NCBI GenBank assembly: GCA_019243005.1
Contig: JAFAUY010000454.1
Span: 1 to 34,611 of the forward strand
Length of the DNA: 34,611 nt
Origin: Verrucomicrobiota bacterium
Lineage (GTDB): Bacteria; Verrucomicrobiota; Verrucomicrobiia; Chthoniobacterales; JAFAMB01
Direction of reading: 5' to 3'
Part shown: positions 7,029 through 14,988 of the stretch, in pieces
Layout of the letters: the number at the start of each line of letters is the position of its first letter
Numbering within the stretch: the stretch's first letter is position 1
Notes under the pieces: model-generated
Database searches by the model: none
Seen by the model: the letters and a program-made list of their open reading frames with translations, nothing else
Told to the model about the DNA's origin: nothing
Made by a program: the position numbers and the translations under genes

Positions 7029-9251
7029 TCAAGCTGCTGGCAACGCAAACGGCCCCTCCAAGACGACGACGGCCGAACGGGGCGGCACCAGAACGGTCCC
7101 GCCGAGAGGCTCCGGCTCCGCCCGTTCAGGGCTCACCGTGAACAGTTCACCCGGGTTGCCGGGCAACCGAACAGCTGCTTCCACGGTTGCATCCTGCTCA
7201 TCATTGACGAGCACGACGGCGCGCCGCCCGGTGTTTGGCTGCCGGAACACGCTGAAGTCGTGGTCGCCGCCTGCCGCCTCCACCGTGGCCCCAAGCCGGT
7301 CCCGAAACTCCGCGCGCCACAGGTACTCAGCGTAGCGTCGCCGCAACGCATCCACCTGTCTCCCATAGGCCGTCGTCGACGGAAAGTCGTCGGCATTACC
7401 CTTAAAGTTAAATGGTTCGTAACTGATGAGGTACCGGTAAAGCAGCGCCCGGTTGATCATTTCCCGGTCATCAAACCCGGTGACCGCGATCATCATCGGC
7501 TGGTACGGATCTGCGTAGCGTCCGGCCGGAACGTGTCCGGGGGTGATGCGAAAATAGGATAGGGTGTAGTGGCGATGCTGCAAGTCGTAGAGGACCTCGC
7601 CCGACATGAGAAAGGCTTCTTCGCCCACCGTTTCGCGGAGCACCCGGCGGAACCGTTCGCCTAACCGAAGGTCGCCCGACCAGAGCGTCGCCGGGACGAC
7701 GTGGCCGTGGGTGGGCGAAAAACAAAAGTTTGCGCTCGCGTGGTGGAACGCTTCATCGTACAGGATCCCGTCTGCGCCGAGCTCGATGCTTTTGCGGAAT
7801 TCGCGCTCACACAGAGCCTGCCACGCCTCATCGCACATGCAGGCAACGGCAAAGCGGCGCGTGTTGACCGCCGCCAACTGCACCGGCGTCTGGTATTCGT
7901 ACCCGGGATGGTAATACGGAATCCCGTACGGGTCACAAGCCGCGTGCGCACTTAACCCTGCCTTGTAAGCATCAGTTGTCAGCTCAAGCCACGTGTACTT
8001 GTTGAATAGCACCAGGTGTAACCCCATCTGCCGTATCTTGGCGATGGCGTCTTTCAGGTCCTCGAATCCGCCAAGCCTCGGATCCGGATCATGGGAAGGA
8101 TTCCCGCGGTCCTGGCCGCCATGATTCCAGCCCACTAACTGGATGGCTGAAATGCCTTCCCGCGCCGCCTTTTCGGCCCGCTCGGGCAAGTCTCGGAACG
8201 CCGTCCGCAGGTCGTCCTCCGGCGAGTTGATCTGAAGCTGTTGCCAGGAATGCACCTCCCCGGTCCAGGCCGGCGCCGGCGGCGGCGTAAACCAGGTTGA
8301 CCGCCAGGCCTTGTAGATGTCCAAGCCGGTGTGCCACGTGCCTTCATACGGGCCAATCATCACCTCTGACAGCCGCCGGGTTTCGTGCGGCCCGACGAAA
8401 CAGAGGTGCGTTGCCTCCGCGCTCAGCCGCACGGCGTACCCGTCCAGCTCCGGTCCTTTCGGAACGGTGCAGTGGAATCCACTGGCGTAGCCCGGCTTGA
8501 GTTCGAGCACGTAGTTGACCACCTCCATGAGTTCCGTTTCGTGCGTGCCGAAATAAATGCCGTGCCGCGTCCCGGATAGCAGCATCCAGCGAGTGAGAAA
8601 ATTGGGGCCGCCGAGCTGAAAACCACCCCGGCCTCGGCCGTTGACCTGCATCGGGTAATTGGTCCCCCAGTAACCGCGCTCATTGACCATGGCCGGGTAA
8701 ACCGGCGTGCGCCGCATCGTGCCTAGCTCAAGGTTGTCTCGGGTCAGGCAGGTCTCTCCGGCAGGAATGGCGATATCGCCAAGAATCGGCCAAGCCAGGC
8801 TATCCACCCGCAGACCTGAGCCGTTGACCACCTCCGGCCGAAAACTCAGGAGGTTGCCTCGCAGTTCCACCGTGCCCCGCAACGTGATATCCTGGCGCCC
8901 TGCGTATTCAGTGACCCAGCCTTGCCACACGAGCACCAGCACAAGGCGGTCGCCGTCCTTCGCCAACTCAAACGCACTTAATCGATTATTGGCCCCCAGG
9001 ACCGGGTCGTAATTGCGGTCCGCCGTGGGCACAAACGCGCGGAACGATTCGCCCCAGGCCGCGCGGTTTTGTATCGCCCAAGCCGTTGGTTTGTGGCGCA
9101 TGGAGATGAGGGCACCACTCACTCGGTCGAACTCGGCTCGAACTTGCTCATTCTCCAGCACGATCGGATTGGAGGCGATGGGATAGGCGCGCCGTGCATC
9201 CGTGGCGGGTGAATCTTTACCGGAGGGGGTGGGAGTAGGGGTAGTTGCCAT
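7029..9251 (-). CDS. TIM-barrel glycoside-hydrolase-like protein (DUF6259-type)
   Basis: Large soluble protein (740 aa from the ATG at 9251; an ATG at 9278 and a TTG at 9293 lie further upstream in frame). The N-terminal ~300 residues are beta-rich, with many Gly and aromatic residues, as in the beta-sandwich that precedes the barrel of many glycosidases. The middle looks like a TIM barrel: ISAIQLVGWNHGG, LHLVLFNKYTW, ADGILYDEAFHH and AFLMSGEVLYD are successive strand ends. The Asp-Glu of ILYDEAF and the Glu of MSGEV are candidate acid/base residues. The C-terminal 90 residues resemble a beta-sandwich cap. I believe it belongs to the DUF6259 group, from memory. No signal peptide is evident, so it probably acts inside the cell on a sugar brought in by the adjacent ABC importer. 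The substrate is unknown. Confidence 0.7.
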   Translation of the reverse strand: MATTPTPTPSGKDSPATDARRAYPIASNPIVLENEQVRAEFDRVSGALISMRHKPTAWAIQNRAAWGESFRAFVPTADRNYDPVLGANNRLSAFELAKDGDRLVLVLVWQGWVTEYAGRQDITLRGTVELRGNLLSFRPEVVNGSGLRVDSLAWPILGDIAIPAGETCLTRDNLELGTMRRTPVYPAMVNERGYWGTNYPMQVNGRGRGGFQLGGPNFLTRWMLLSGTRHGIYFGTHETELMEVVNYVLELKPGYASGFHCTVPKGPELDGYAVRLSAEATHLCFVGPHETRRLSEVMIGPYEGTWHTGLDIYKAWRSTWFTPPPAPAWTGEVHSWQQLQINSPEDDLRTAFRDLPERAEKAAREGISAIQLVGWNHGGQDRGNPSHDPDPRLGGFEDLKDAIAKIRQMGLHLVLFNKYTWLELTTDAYKAGLSAHAACDPYGIPYYHPGYEYQTPVQLAAVNTRRFAVACMCDEAWQALCEREFRKSIELGADGILYDEAFHHASANFCFSPTHGHVVPATLWSGDLRLGERFRRVLRETVGEEAFLMSGEVLYDLQHRHYTLSYFRITPGHVPAGRYADPYQPMMIAVTGFDDREMINRALLYRYLISYEPFNFKGNADDFPSTTAYGRQVDALRRRYAEYLWRAEFRDRLGATVEAAGGDHDFSVFRQPNTGRRAVVLVNDEQDATVEAAVRLPGNPGELFTVSPERAEPEPLGGTVLVPPRSAVVVLEGPFALPAA

Positions 9252-9281
9252 AAAGAAGTGGGGCTCCGCCACGATCATACG

Positions 9282-9478
9282 ATGGCAGAGCAAAGGGATC
9301 GTCTGCCCATCGGGTGTAAACTAGCCATTTGCTCCGCGACGCTCATACGGATGGCGGAGCGGAGAGATCGTCTGCCCATCGGGTGTAAATTTGCCATTTG
9401 CTCTGCGACGCTCATACGGATGGCGGAGCGGAGAGATCGTTTGCCCATCGGGTGTAAATTAGCCATTTGCTCCGCCAT
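9282..9478. repeat. Three-unit 69-bp tandem repeat
   Basis: Three consecutive units start at 9282, 9351 and 9420, a period of exactly 69 bp (23 codons). Units 2 and 3 differ at only a few positions and the last is slightly short. Each unit begins ATGGCGGAGC or a close variant. The array ends with the reverse complement, GCTCCGCCAT, so unit 3 can form a long hairpin. Both strands stay open across the array because the period is divisible by three, giving repetitive 23-residue frames that I do not believe are translated. It fills the gap between the ABC permease stop and the hydrolase start. Confidence 0.85.
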
Positions 9479-9483
9479 CCGTA

Positions 9484-10359
9484 TCAGCCCTTCACCGCAC
9501 CCGCCGTTAAGCCGGCGACGAACTGCCGTTGTAAGCCGAGGTAGACCACCACAATCGGGCCGATCGACATCAGCAGCGTTGCGAAGAGCTGAGGAAATTG
9601 GGTCTGGTACTGGTTGACAAAGAACGCCTGTAACCCCAGCGGCAGGGTCTGTAAGGCCGGATTATGGATGAAAATGAGCGCCAGGAAAAACTCGTTCCAG
9701 GCTTGAACAAACGTGAACACGGTCACCGTGGCGATGATGGGCCGCGACAGCGGCAGGACGATACGCCAGTAAGCGGCGAGGTTGCTGCATCCATCCATGC
9801 GCGCGGCATCCAGCAGTTCCCCCGGCAACCCGTCAAACGCGGTTTTGAAGAGGAAAACCGCCAGCGGCAGGCTCCCTGCAGTGTAGGGCAGGATGAGTCC
9901 CAAGAAGTTGTCGGCCAGTCGCAGTCTCACGACAACCACGTAAAGTGGGATGATGTAAATCTGGACCGGAATAGTCAGGAGCAAAACAAAGGCGAGATAA
10001 ATCGACCGGCCGCCGCGGAAGCGGAAACGGCTGAGGCCAAAGGCTGCTGTTGACGCCAACGCTAACGTCAGGCCGACCGTTGCGACCGAGACAATCACGC
10101 TGTTGACCGTGAACTGCGGGATGTGAGCGCTTTGCCACGCGTAGACGTAATTGTCGAGGGTCGGCTTGGCTGGAATCCCGAGTGGATTGGCGATAAATCC
10201 CGGCTCAGTTTTAAGTGACCCGAGGAAGAGAACAATGAAAGGATAGAGGACGAGTGCCGCGGCAGCAACCAGGACCGCATAAGCGATCGACGTGGTTAAA
10301 CCTTGGCCGCGCGCATGTCCGGCTGATGTTCGTCCGTAAATTGCCGCCACGAGTTTCAA
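9484..10359 (-). CDS. Carbohydrate ABC transporter permease, MalG/UgpE-like
   Basis: Inner-membrane permease subunit of a CUT1-type sugar importer, 291 aa with about six transmembrane helices. The EAA loop that docks onto the ATPase is clear: LLDAARMDGCSNLAAYWRI followed by VLPLSRP. The C-terminus ends in the AGLTAGAVKG motif, which is highly characteristic of MalG-type permeases. It follows the other permease by 6 bases on the same strand and works as its heterodimer partner. Length is normal. The start ATG at 10359 is used. No ATP-binding subunit is encoded nearby, so a shared MalK/MsmK/UgpC-like ATPase elsewhere in the genome is presumably used. Confidence 0.92.
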   Translation of the reverse strand: MKLVAAIYGRTSAGHARGQGLTTSIAYAVLVAAAALVLYPFIVLFLGSLKTEPGFIANPLGIPAKPTLDNYVYAWQSAHIPQFTVNSVIVSVATVGLTLALASTAAFGLSRFRFRGGRSIYLAFVLLLTIPVQIYIIPLYVVVVRLRLADNFLGLILPYTAGSLPLAVFLFKTAFDGLPGELLDAARMDGCSNLAAYWRIVLPLSRPIIATVTVFTFVQAWNEFFLALIFIHNPALQTLPLGLQAFFVNQYQTQFPQLFATLLMSIGPIVVVYLGLQRQFVAGLTAGAVKG

Positions 10360-10365
10360 ACGGGG

Positions 10366-11346
10366 TTAGGTTTTCGCGGGTTGGCTCCCGAAAACGCGCA
10401 AGACGACAACCGAAATAACCGTCACCAGCAGCAGGAGCAGTACTGACATGGCGGCGGCGTACCCCAACCGGTTGAACTGGAAGGCTTGCAGGTAGACCTC
10501 AATCATGACGACGTTAGTCGCCTTGAACGGCCCGCCCTGGGTCATTACGTAGACCAGGTCAAACACGCTGAACGCTCCGAGGCACGCCAGCAGGAGGTTG
10601 ATCGCCGTGTAGGGCCGCAACAGCGGCAACGTCACGTGCCGAAACCTGGTCCAGCGACCCGCGCCGTCGATGGCGGCGGCCTCGTACAACTCGCTCGGGA
10701 TTGACTGCAGGCCGGCCAGGTAGATGACCAGGTGAAACCCGGTCCACTTCCACACGTCGACCAGCATCACGGCCCCGAAGGCGGTATCAGGTGAGCCTAG
10801 CCAGTCCTGCTTCAGGAACGCGAATCCCAGGGAAGATAATAACGCATTCAGCACGCCGTAGTCGTAGTTGTAAATCAGCGTCCAGATGATGCCGATGGCC
10901 ACAAACGACAACACCACCGGCAGGAAGAACACGCTGCGCAACACCGCGCGTCCTCGCAGCGGCAGGTTCAGCAACAGCGCCAGGACCAACGCAAGGGCAA
11001 GCTTCGCGACGACCGTTACGGCGGCGTACCAACCGTTGTGGGCCAGTGCATCCCAGAAATCCGGGTTATGCAGGGCTTCTTCATAGTTGGCCGGCCCGAT
11101 AAACCTGGCCGCGTTCACGCCATTGGCGGAAAAGAAGCTCAACCCGCTTTCCAACAGTATCGGCACGTAAGTGAACGTGGCCAGGATGACGCAGGCCGGT
11201 GCGATCCAGCAGTAAGGCTCTACGATGTAGAACCACTCCCGCAGTTTACTCCGCGGGCCCGCCCCCGGAGGTTTCAAGGCCGGCCGCTCCATCGCCTCAG
11301 GAAGCCTGACGGAAGTGGTTTTTAATCTCTCGTCACTGGGAGACAC
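10366..11346 (-). CDS. Carbohydrate ABC transporter permease, MalF/UgpA-like
   Basis: Second permease of the CUT1-type sugar importer, 326 aa. A 45-residue polar N-terminus precedes the first membrane helix (YCWIAPACVILATFTYV). Five more helices follow. The EAA loop reads LYEAAAIDGAGRWTRFRHV and then TLPLLRP, the ATPase-docking site. It starts 3 bases after the solute-binding protein stop and ends 6 bases before the second permease, so the three genes form one tight operon. The sequence is typical of MalF/UgpA/LacF-type subunits. The transported sugar cannot be inferred beyond the association with the neighbouring hydrolase. Confidence 0.92.
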   Translation of the reverse strand: MSPSDERLKTTSVRLPEAMERPALKPPGAGPRSKLREWFYIVEPYCWIAPACVILATFTYVPILLESGLSFFSANGVNAARFIGPANYEEALHNPDFWDALAHNGWYAAVTVVAKLALALVLALLLNLPLRGRAVLRSVFFLPVVLSFVAIGIIWTLIYNYDYGVLNALLSSLGFAFLKQDWLGSPDTAFGAVMLVDVWKWTGFHLVIYLAGLQSIPSELYEAAAIDGAGRWTRFRHVTLPLLRPYTAINLLLACLGAFSVFDLVYVMTQGGPFKATNVVMIEVYLQAFQFNRLGYAAAMSVLLLLLVTVISVVVLRVFGSQPAKT

Positions 11347-11349
11347 GTT

Positions 11350-12684
11350 CTAGCCGATAAATTTGTACCCGCTGCCGTACAAGCGTTCAAGGGTTGCCTG
11401 CAGGTTTTTGGCGAGATCTTCAGCCTTGATCCGGCCAGCCAGACCGGCCTGCAGCCCTTCCTGAAAACCACGCGTGATCTCGGGTGGATAAAACCAGTCC
11501 AGGTAAGTCACGAGTTTCGAGATCTCTTCTTTTTCCTTACGGTAGACCGGAACGTTCGGGGTCGGCGCCTGCTGGTTCACCGGTACCGCCCCGCCGTTCA
11601 GCGCAACCGATTCTTGGTCACTCTGATCGCTGGACAGGAAATCCAGCAGCTTCCTCGCCAGTTCGCGGCGGGCGGGATCTATCTTGGCCGGGATCGCCAG
11701 CACTACCCCGCAAGCGGCGCCCGGGTACTGAGACGTAACCGGACGGCCGACCAAATTGGGCATCAGCATGAAATCCAGCTCCATGCCCGGTGCGTTCGCC
11801 TCCATCACCGGCTTGGCCAGCGAATCGTGGAAAAGGTAAAAGGCCGCTTTGCCGGTCAGGAATTCGCTTTGTGCATTCGGGAAATCAAGGCTGAACACGC
11901 CCGGGGTAAACATCTTGTCGCGCGCGAATTGGAAAACTAAATCGAGTGCTTGCACGACGTCTGGATCGGTAAACTTTCCTCGTCCGTCCAGGATCTCGAC
12001 GGTGCGCTCGATCGAGCGGTTATCGGTCGTCTGCGCGAAAGTGGTGAAAAACCACACGGGCCACATGTAGATCACTTTGCCCGGGTGGGTGAATGCGTTC
12101 ACTCCGGCTTTCTTGAGCGTCGCCGCTGCCGCCTTGAGCTCGTCGTAGGTCTTGGGAAAGTCGAGCTGGTATTTGTTTAACAGCGCCCGATTGACAAAGA
12201 TCACGAAGCCGCCGGCTGCCCCGCTCGGTACGCCCCATAGGTGGTTTTCGATGGTGACCGGTTTAAGCGCTTCCGGGATGAAACGATTCTTGTAGGGTAA
12301 ATCGTCCAACGGCAACAATGCCTGGGAAGTAGCGTAGCGGCGCAGGTCCTGGCCGTTAAGCATCAGAAGGTCAACCTGTTCACCGGCCGCCTGGGAGGCC
12401 GTGTAGAGCGCGACGAACTTTTCTTCCGGGAAGAGCATCACCTTGGTGTTAACCCCGGGGTTGGCGGCTTTGAATGCCTCGAGGAGTTTCGGAAGAGCTC
12501 GATCGGGGGTCGCCCCCTGCTGGCTGATCAACACGAGTTCGCGTGGCGCCTCTGCGCGCGCGCCGGGAGCCAGGCCCGGCAAACTGCGCGACAGCCCAAC
12601 TAACAAACCGGCGCTGCCGGTCCAACGGAGAAAGCTCCGGCGCGAGATGGCCCGCGCCGGGTCTGGGGGAAAACAATTGCTCAT
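11350..12684 (-). CDS. Extracellular sugar-binding protein with Tat signal
   Basis: Family 1 (MalE/UgpB-like) solute-binding protein of 444 aa, the receptor of the adjacent importer. The N-terminus has a twin-arginine motif, SRRSFLRW, then a hydrophobic stretch and a likely cleavage site near ARA-EAP at about residue 45, so it should be exported folded by the Tat pathway. The mature part has the usual mixed alpha/beta composition, including an LMLNGQDLRRYATSQALLPLDDL segment near the hinge. No lipobox cysteine is seen, so the protein is probably periplasmic and not lipid-anchored. It follows the lacI-type gene by 61 bases and precedes the permease by 3. Many solute-binding proteins use Sec; Tat export is less usual. 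Confidence 0.9.
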   Translation of the reverse strand: MSNCFPPDPARAISRRSFLRWTGSAGLLVGLSRSLPGLAPGARAEAPRELVLISQQGATPDRALPKLLEAFKAANPGVNTKVMLFPEEKFVALYTASQAAGEQVDLLMLNGQDLRRYATSQALLPLDDLPYKNRFIPEALKPVTIENHLWGVPSGAAGGFVIFVNRALLNKYQLDFPKTYDELKAAAATLKKAGVNAFTHPGKVIYMWPVWFFTTFAQTTDNRSIERTVEILDGRGKFTDPDVVQALDLVFQFARDKMFTPGVFSLDFPNAQSEFLTGKAAFYLFHDSLAKPVMEANAPGMELDFMLMPNLVGRPVTSQYPGAACGVVLAIPAKIDPARRELARKLLDFLSSDQSDQESVALNGGAVPVNQQAPTPNVPVYRKEKEEISKLVTYLDWFYPPEITRGFQEGLQAGLAGRIKAEDLAKNLQATLERLYGSGYKFIG

Positions 12685-12745
12685 AGAATCAAGGGAGGTT
12701 TGTTTGGAAGCAGTTAGGGGAGGGTTCGTCTAGGGGAAAAAGGGG

Positions 12746-13786
12746 TTATCCTGGGGGACCCAAAGGCGGTGCCGTAGACTCGCGAACGAGGAGCTTGGAC
12801 TTGAATCGGATGGCCTCACCCGTCAGCTTTGGGTCTTTGATGCGTGCCAGCAAAGCCGCCATGCCCGCGGTGCCCATCTCGTGCACGGGCTGCGCCATGG
12901 TGGTGAGCGCCGGATGGAACAGGCGTGCCAGGGGAATGTCGTCGTAACCTGTTACCGACACATCTTCGGGCACGCGTTTTCGCATGCGTCGCAGGGCATT
13001 GATGGCACCGATCGCCACCAGGTCATTGGCGGCCACGATCGCGCTCGGCGGGTGCCCGAGTTTCATCAGGCGCGCCGCGCCGCGCTGCCCGGCCTTCACG
13101 CTGAAATCCCCGGGCGCGATGAGGGCCGGCTCGGCGGCGATGCCTGCTTTTTCCAAGGCGCCCAAATAGCCGGCTAAGCGGTGCCGGTGCACGTCGCCGC
13201 CTTCCGGCGGGCTGATAAACCCGATGCGGCGATGGCCCAGTTCCACCAGGTGAGTCGTGATCCGCTTTGTCCCGTGCACGTCATCGGCCAGGAGCGTGAC
13301 GGCCCTCGGGTGCAGTTGGCGCGTGCCGAGCGTCACAACCGGGATGCCGTCCGCCGCCAGTTCAGCCAGGATGCGGTCTCCTTCCGAATTGGAAAGGCCG
13401 TAAGCAACGACGTAACCCGCCACCCGGTGCCGGCGGAGCAGCTGGAGGTAATTGATCTCCTTGCTTTGGTCGTGGTCGGAGTTGCAAAGGAATACGGAGT
13501 AGCCCTGACGATGGGCAACGTCCTCGAGGCCGCGAACGAACTCCGGAAAGTACGGGTTGGTGATCGTGGGAATCACCACGCCGACCGTAAAGCTGCGCCG
13601 GGCGCGGAGGCTGCTCGCGAAACCGTTCGGATGGTAGTCAAACTGCCGGATGACGCTCCTGACTCGTTCGCGGGTCGGCTCCGAAATGCCCGGCTTGCCG
13701 TTGATCACGGCGGAGACGGTCTGAAGGGAGACCCTTGCCGCCCTGGCGACGTCGGTCATGGTAGCGCGTTTGCGGGGGGACTCCAT
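12746..13786 (-). CDS. LacI family transcriptional regulator
   Basis: Sugar-responsive repressor of 346 aa. The N-terminal helix-turn-helix is clear: TMTDVARAARVSLQTVSAVING (about residues 9-30) followed by the hinge-helix region ending near SSLRARRS. A periplasmic-binding-protein-like ligand domain follows (about 68-340), with FTVGVVIPTITNPYF at its start. The gene is first in line before the solute-binding protein and permeases on the same strand, so it probably regulates that operon and itself. A perfect palindrome with the family-typical AACGTT core lies 38-53 bases upstream of its start. Length is normal. The inducer is unknown, but is expected to derive from the imported glycoside. Confidence 0.93.
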   Translation of the reverse strand: MESPRKRATMTDVARAARVSLQTVSAVINGKPGISEPTRERVRSVIRQFDYHPNGFASSLRARRSFTVGVVIPTITNPYFPEFVRGLEDVAHRQGYSVFLCNSDHDQSKEINYLQLLRRHRVAGYVVAYGLSNSEGDRILAELAADGIPVVTLGTRQLHPRAVTLLADDVHGTKRITTHLVELGHRRIGFISPPEGGDVHRHRLAGYLGALEKAGIAAEPALIAPGDFSVKAGQRGAARLMKLGHPPSAIVAANDLVAIGAINALRRMRKRVPEDVSVTGYDDIPLARLFHPALTTMAQPVHEMGTAGMAALLARIKDPKLTGEAIRFKSKLLVRESTAPPLGPPG

Positions 13787-13823
13787 TCGTGTTCAGTGAA
13801 AGTCCGCGCGAAAGTGAACCTTC

Positions 13824-13839
13824 ACATGAACGTTCATGT
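13824..13839 (-). promoter_or_regulatory. Probable LacI-family operator
   Basis: A perfect 16-bp palindrome, ACATGAACGTTCATGT, with the AACGTT centre common to LacI/GalR-family operators. It lies 38-53 bases upstream of the lacI-type start codon. A second, overlapping inverted repeat (GTGAA, two bases, TTCAC) covers 13814-13825. Location and symmetry suggest autoregulation and control of the downstream sugar operon. Confidence 0.7.
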
Positions 13840-14085
13840 AATCGCACCGCGCTTGCCGCGTCAAATCTTTTCTTGCCCGCCAACGGTCTTCGGTTCTCGA
13901 TCATCGTTTGCCGTCAACTCAAACCGTCACGCCCCGCGAGTGGTGATTCTCCTCATTCTCCTCACCTGATTCCCTCACAGGCAACACGTTTTTGCCCCGG
14001 CAGGCATGTGAGAGCGGAGGACGACAACGTGGACTACCGGTATCCTCACACTTCTTCTACACCGGTCTGCGAGTTGCGTGAACTG

Positions 14086-14111
14086 GTCTTTGCCCCGGAG
14101 GGGCGGTTGAT
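14086..14111. repeat. Dispersed GC-palindromic repeat, copy B
   Basis: Second copy of the 26-bp element at 1858-1883, differing at two positions. Here the core is a perfect inverted repeat, GCCCC GGA GGGGC. It lies in intergenic DNA with flanks unrelated to those of copy A. Confidence 0.6.
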
Positions 14112-14750
14112 TTTAACGCGGCACTTCAGATCACTCCTTTTTTCGCTGGATAGTTCCCATAGTCACTCCGAGTTTGGTGGCACGATTGTAGTCAGCAACC
14201 GCTCCGTCGAAGTCGCCTTCCTTTTCGCATTGTCCCAGTCTCTATCATCGGGGCCAGCGACACAAAGGTTTTCATTTCGTTCGACCCCGGCTTTTTCCCG
14301 TCGGGTCACCCGTCGGCAAACCGACCGATGTTTATGGAGCGTCCAGCTCAGGTTTCACTACTCTCGCAGGTTAAGAATCATGTAGTAACCGGGGCGGCAA
14401 TACTACTTTCGGGTTACTGGAAGGCGAATTCCGAACCAAAATTAATATTTCTCTGGTTGACACGGGTTTGATGTTTATCATAGGTCTATTACGCTTGCAT
14501 CATAACCTCGCGTCCCTCGCGCGCTTTCTGTACAACCGATCAGGAGGCATGTTAGCGGTAAGAAAACACGAAACAGGTCACCACCCGCTTGTGAGGCGAG
14601 CGGTAGATAACGGCATTCGGATAAGTGGCACCGGCCAGTGGGCAAGGGCCTTACTCCGTTGTTTATTTCTGCACACTAAGGAGACTCGTCGCGAGTAGGG
14701 TGATCGATCCTGGGCGCGTTACCGTGGGCTGCTGGGTGGAACTTGCATTA

Positions 14751-14862
14751 GGTAACCTTGCCGGCGGTGTAAAGGAGCCGTGTAAGTGGTCATCGGCGCA
14801 TTCATGTGCGCGCTGGTCGGCTCAGGCGTAACGGGTTAGCCGACTTGGGGAGGGAGGTTACC
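14751..14862 (+). other. Candidate structured RNA or leader element
   Basis: GGTAACCT (14751-14758) is fully complementary to AGGTTACC (14855-14862), an 8-bp stem that would close a domain of about 110 bases. Inside, GAGCCG (14775-14780) pairs with CGGCTC (14818-14823) around a small GCGCA/TGCGC hairpin (14796-14811). GTCGGCT (14816-14822) can instead pair with AGCCGAC (14838-14844). The last two pairings exclude each other, as in attenuators. There is no T-run after them. The element is 127 bases upstream of the sigma54 activator gene. It is only a hand-found fold; it may be a leader RNA, a small RNA or a relic of a mobile intron. Confidence 0.3.
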
Positions 14863-14988
14863 CATTTGTGGCGTCAGCCCTCGCAGTCTGAAAACAGAGG
14901 CCTGCTTCAGACACGATCGTCATAGACTCGCAGATCACGATCGAGGCCGGCCCGCAAGCCTTAGAAAGATTCACGCGCTGTCACTACA

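Larger units (their letters stand above)
13840..14988. other. Long intergenic region between the sugar locus and the eCIS locus
   Basis: About 1.15 kb with no convincing gene. The open frames here (for example 13789-14385 and 14468-14698, plus strand) are Ser/Arg-rich or patchy, lack good ribosome sites and show no domain. The region holds dispersed repeat copy B, a TTGACA at 14457-14462 downstream of an AT-rich run but without a good -10, and a cluster of mutually compatible and competing inverted repeats at 14751-14862. GC content is visibly lower between about 14390 and 14700 than in neighbouring genes, suggesting decayed or acquired DNA. Confidence 0.6.

Noticed and set aside
9282-9478. 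CRISPR-like array
   Set aside because: The units are contiguous with no unique spacers and there are no cas genes; it is a plain tandem repeat.
13789-14385. 198-codon plus-strand reading frame
   Set aside because: Ser/Arg-rich composition without a domain; it runs across the operator palindrome and the dispersed repeat and has no ribosome site.
14468-14698. 76-codon plus-strand reading frame
   Set aside because: No family resemblance, no properly spaced ribosome site, and the surrounding DNA looks decayed.
14733-14748. Second sigma54 promoter (TGGGTGGAACTTGCA)
   Set aside because: The GG-to-GC distance is 9 bases, whereas sigma54 needs 10.
14530-14880. Group II intron remnant
   Set aside because: A GGAGCCGTGT stretch recalls the start of domain V, but no proper 34-base domain V hairpin, no reverse transcriptase and no typical 5' end are present.
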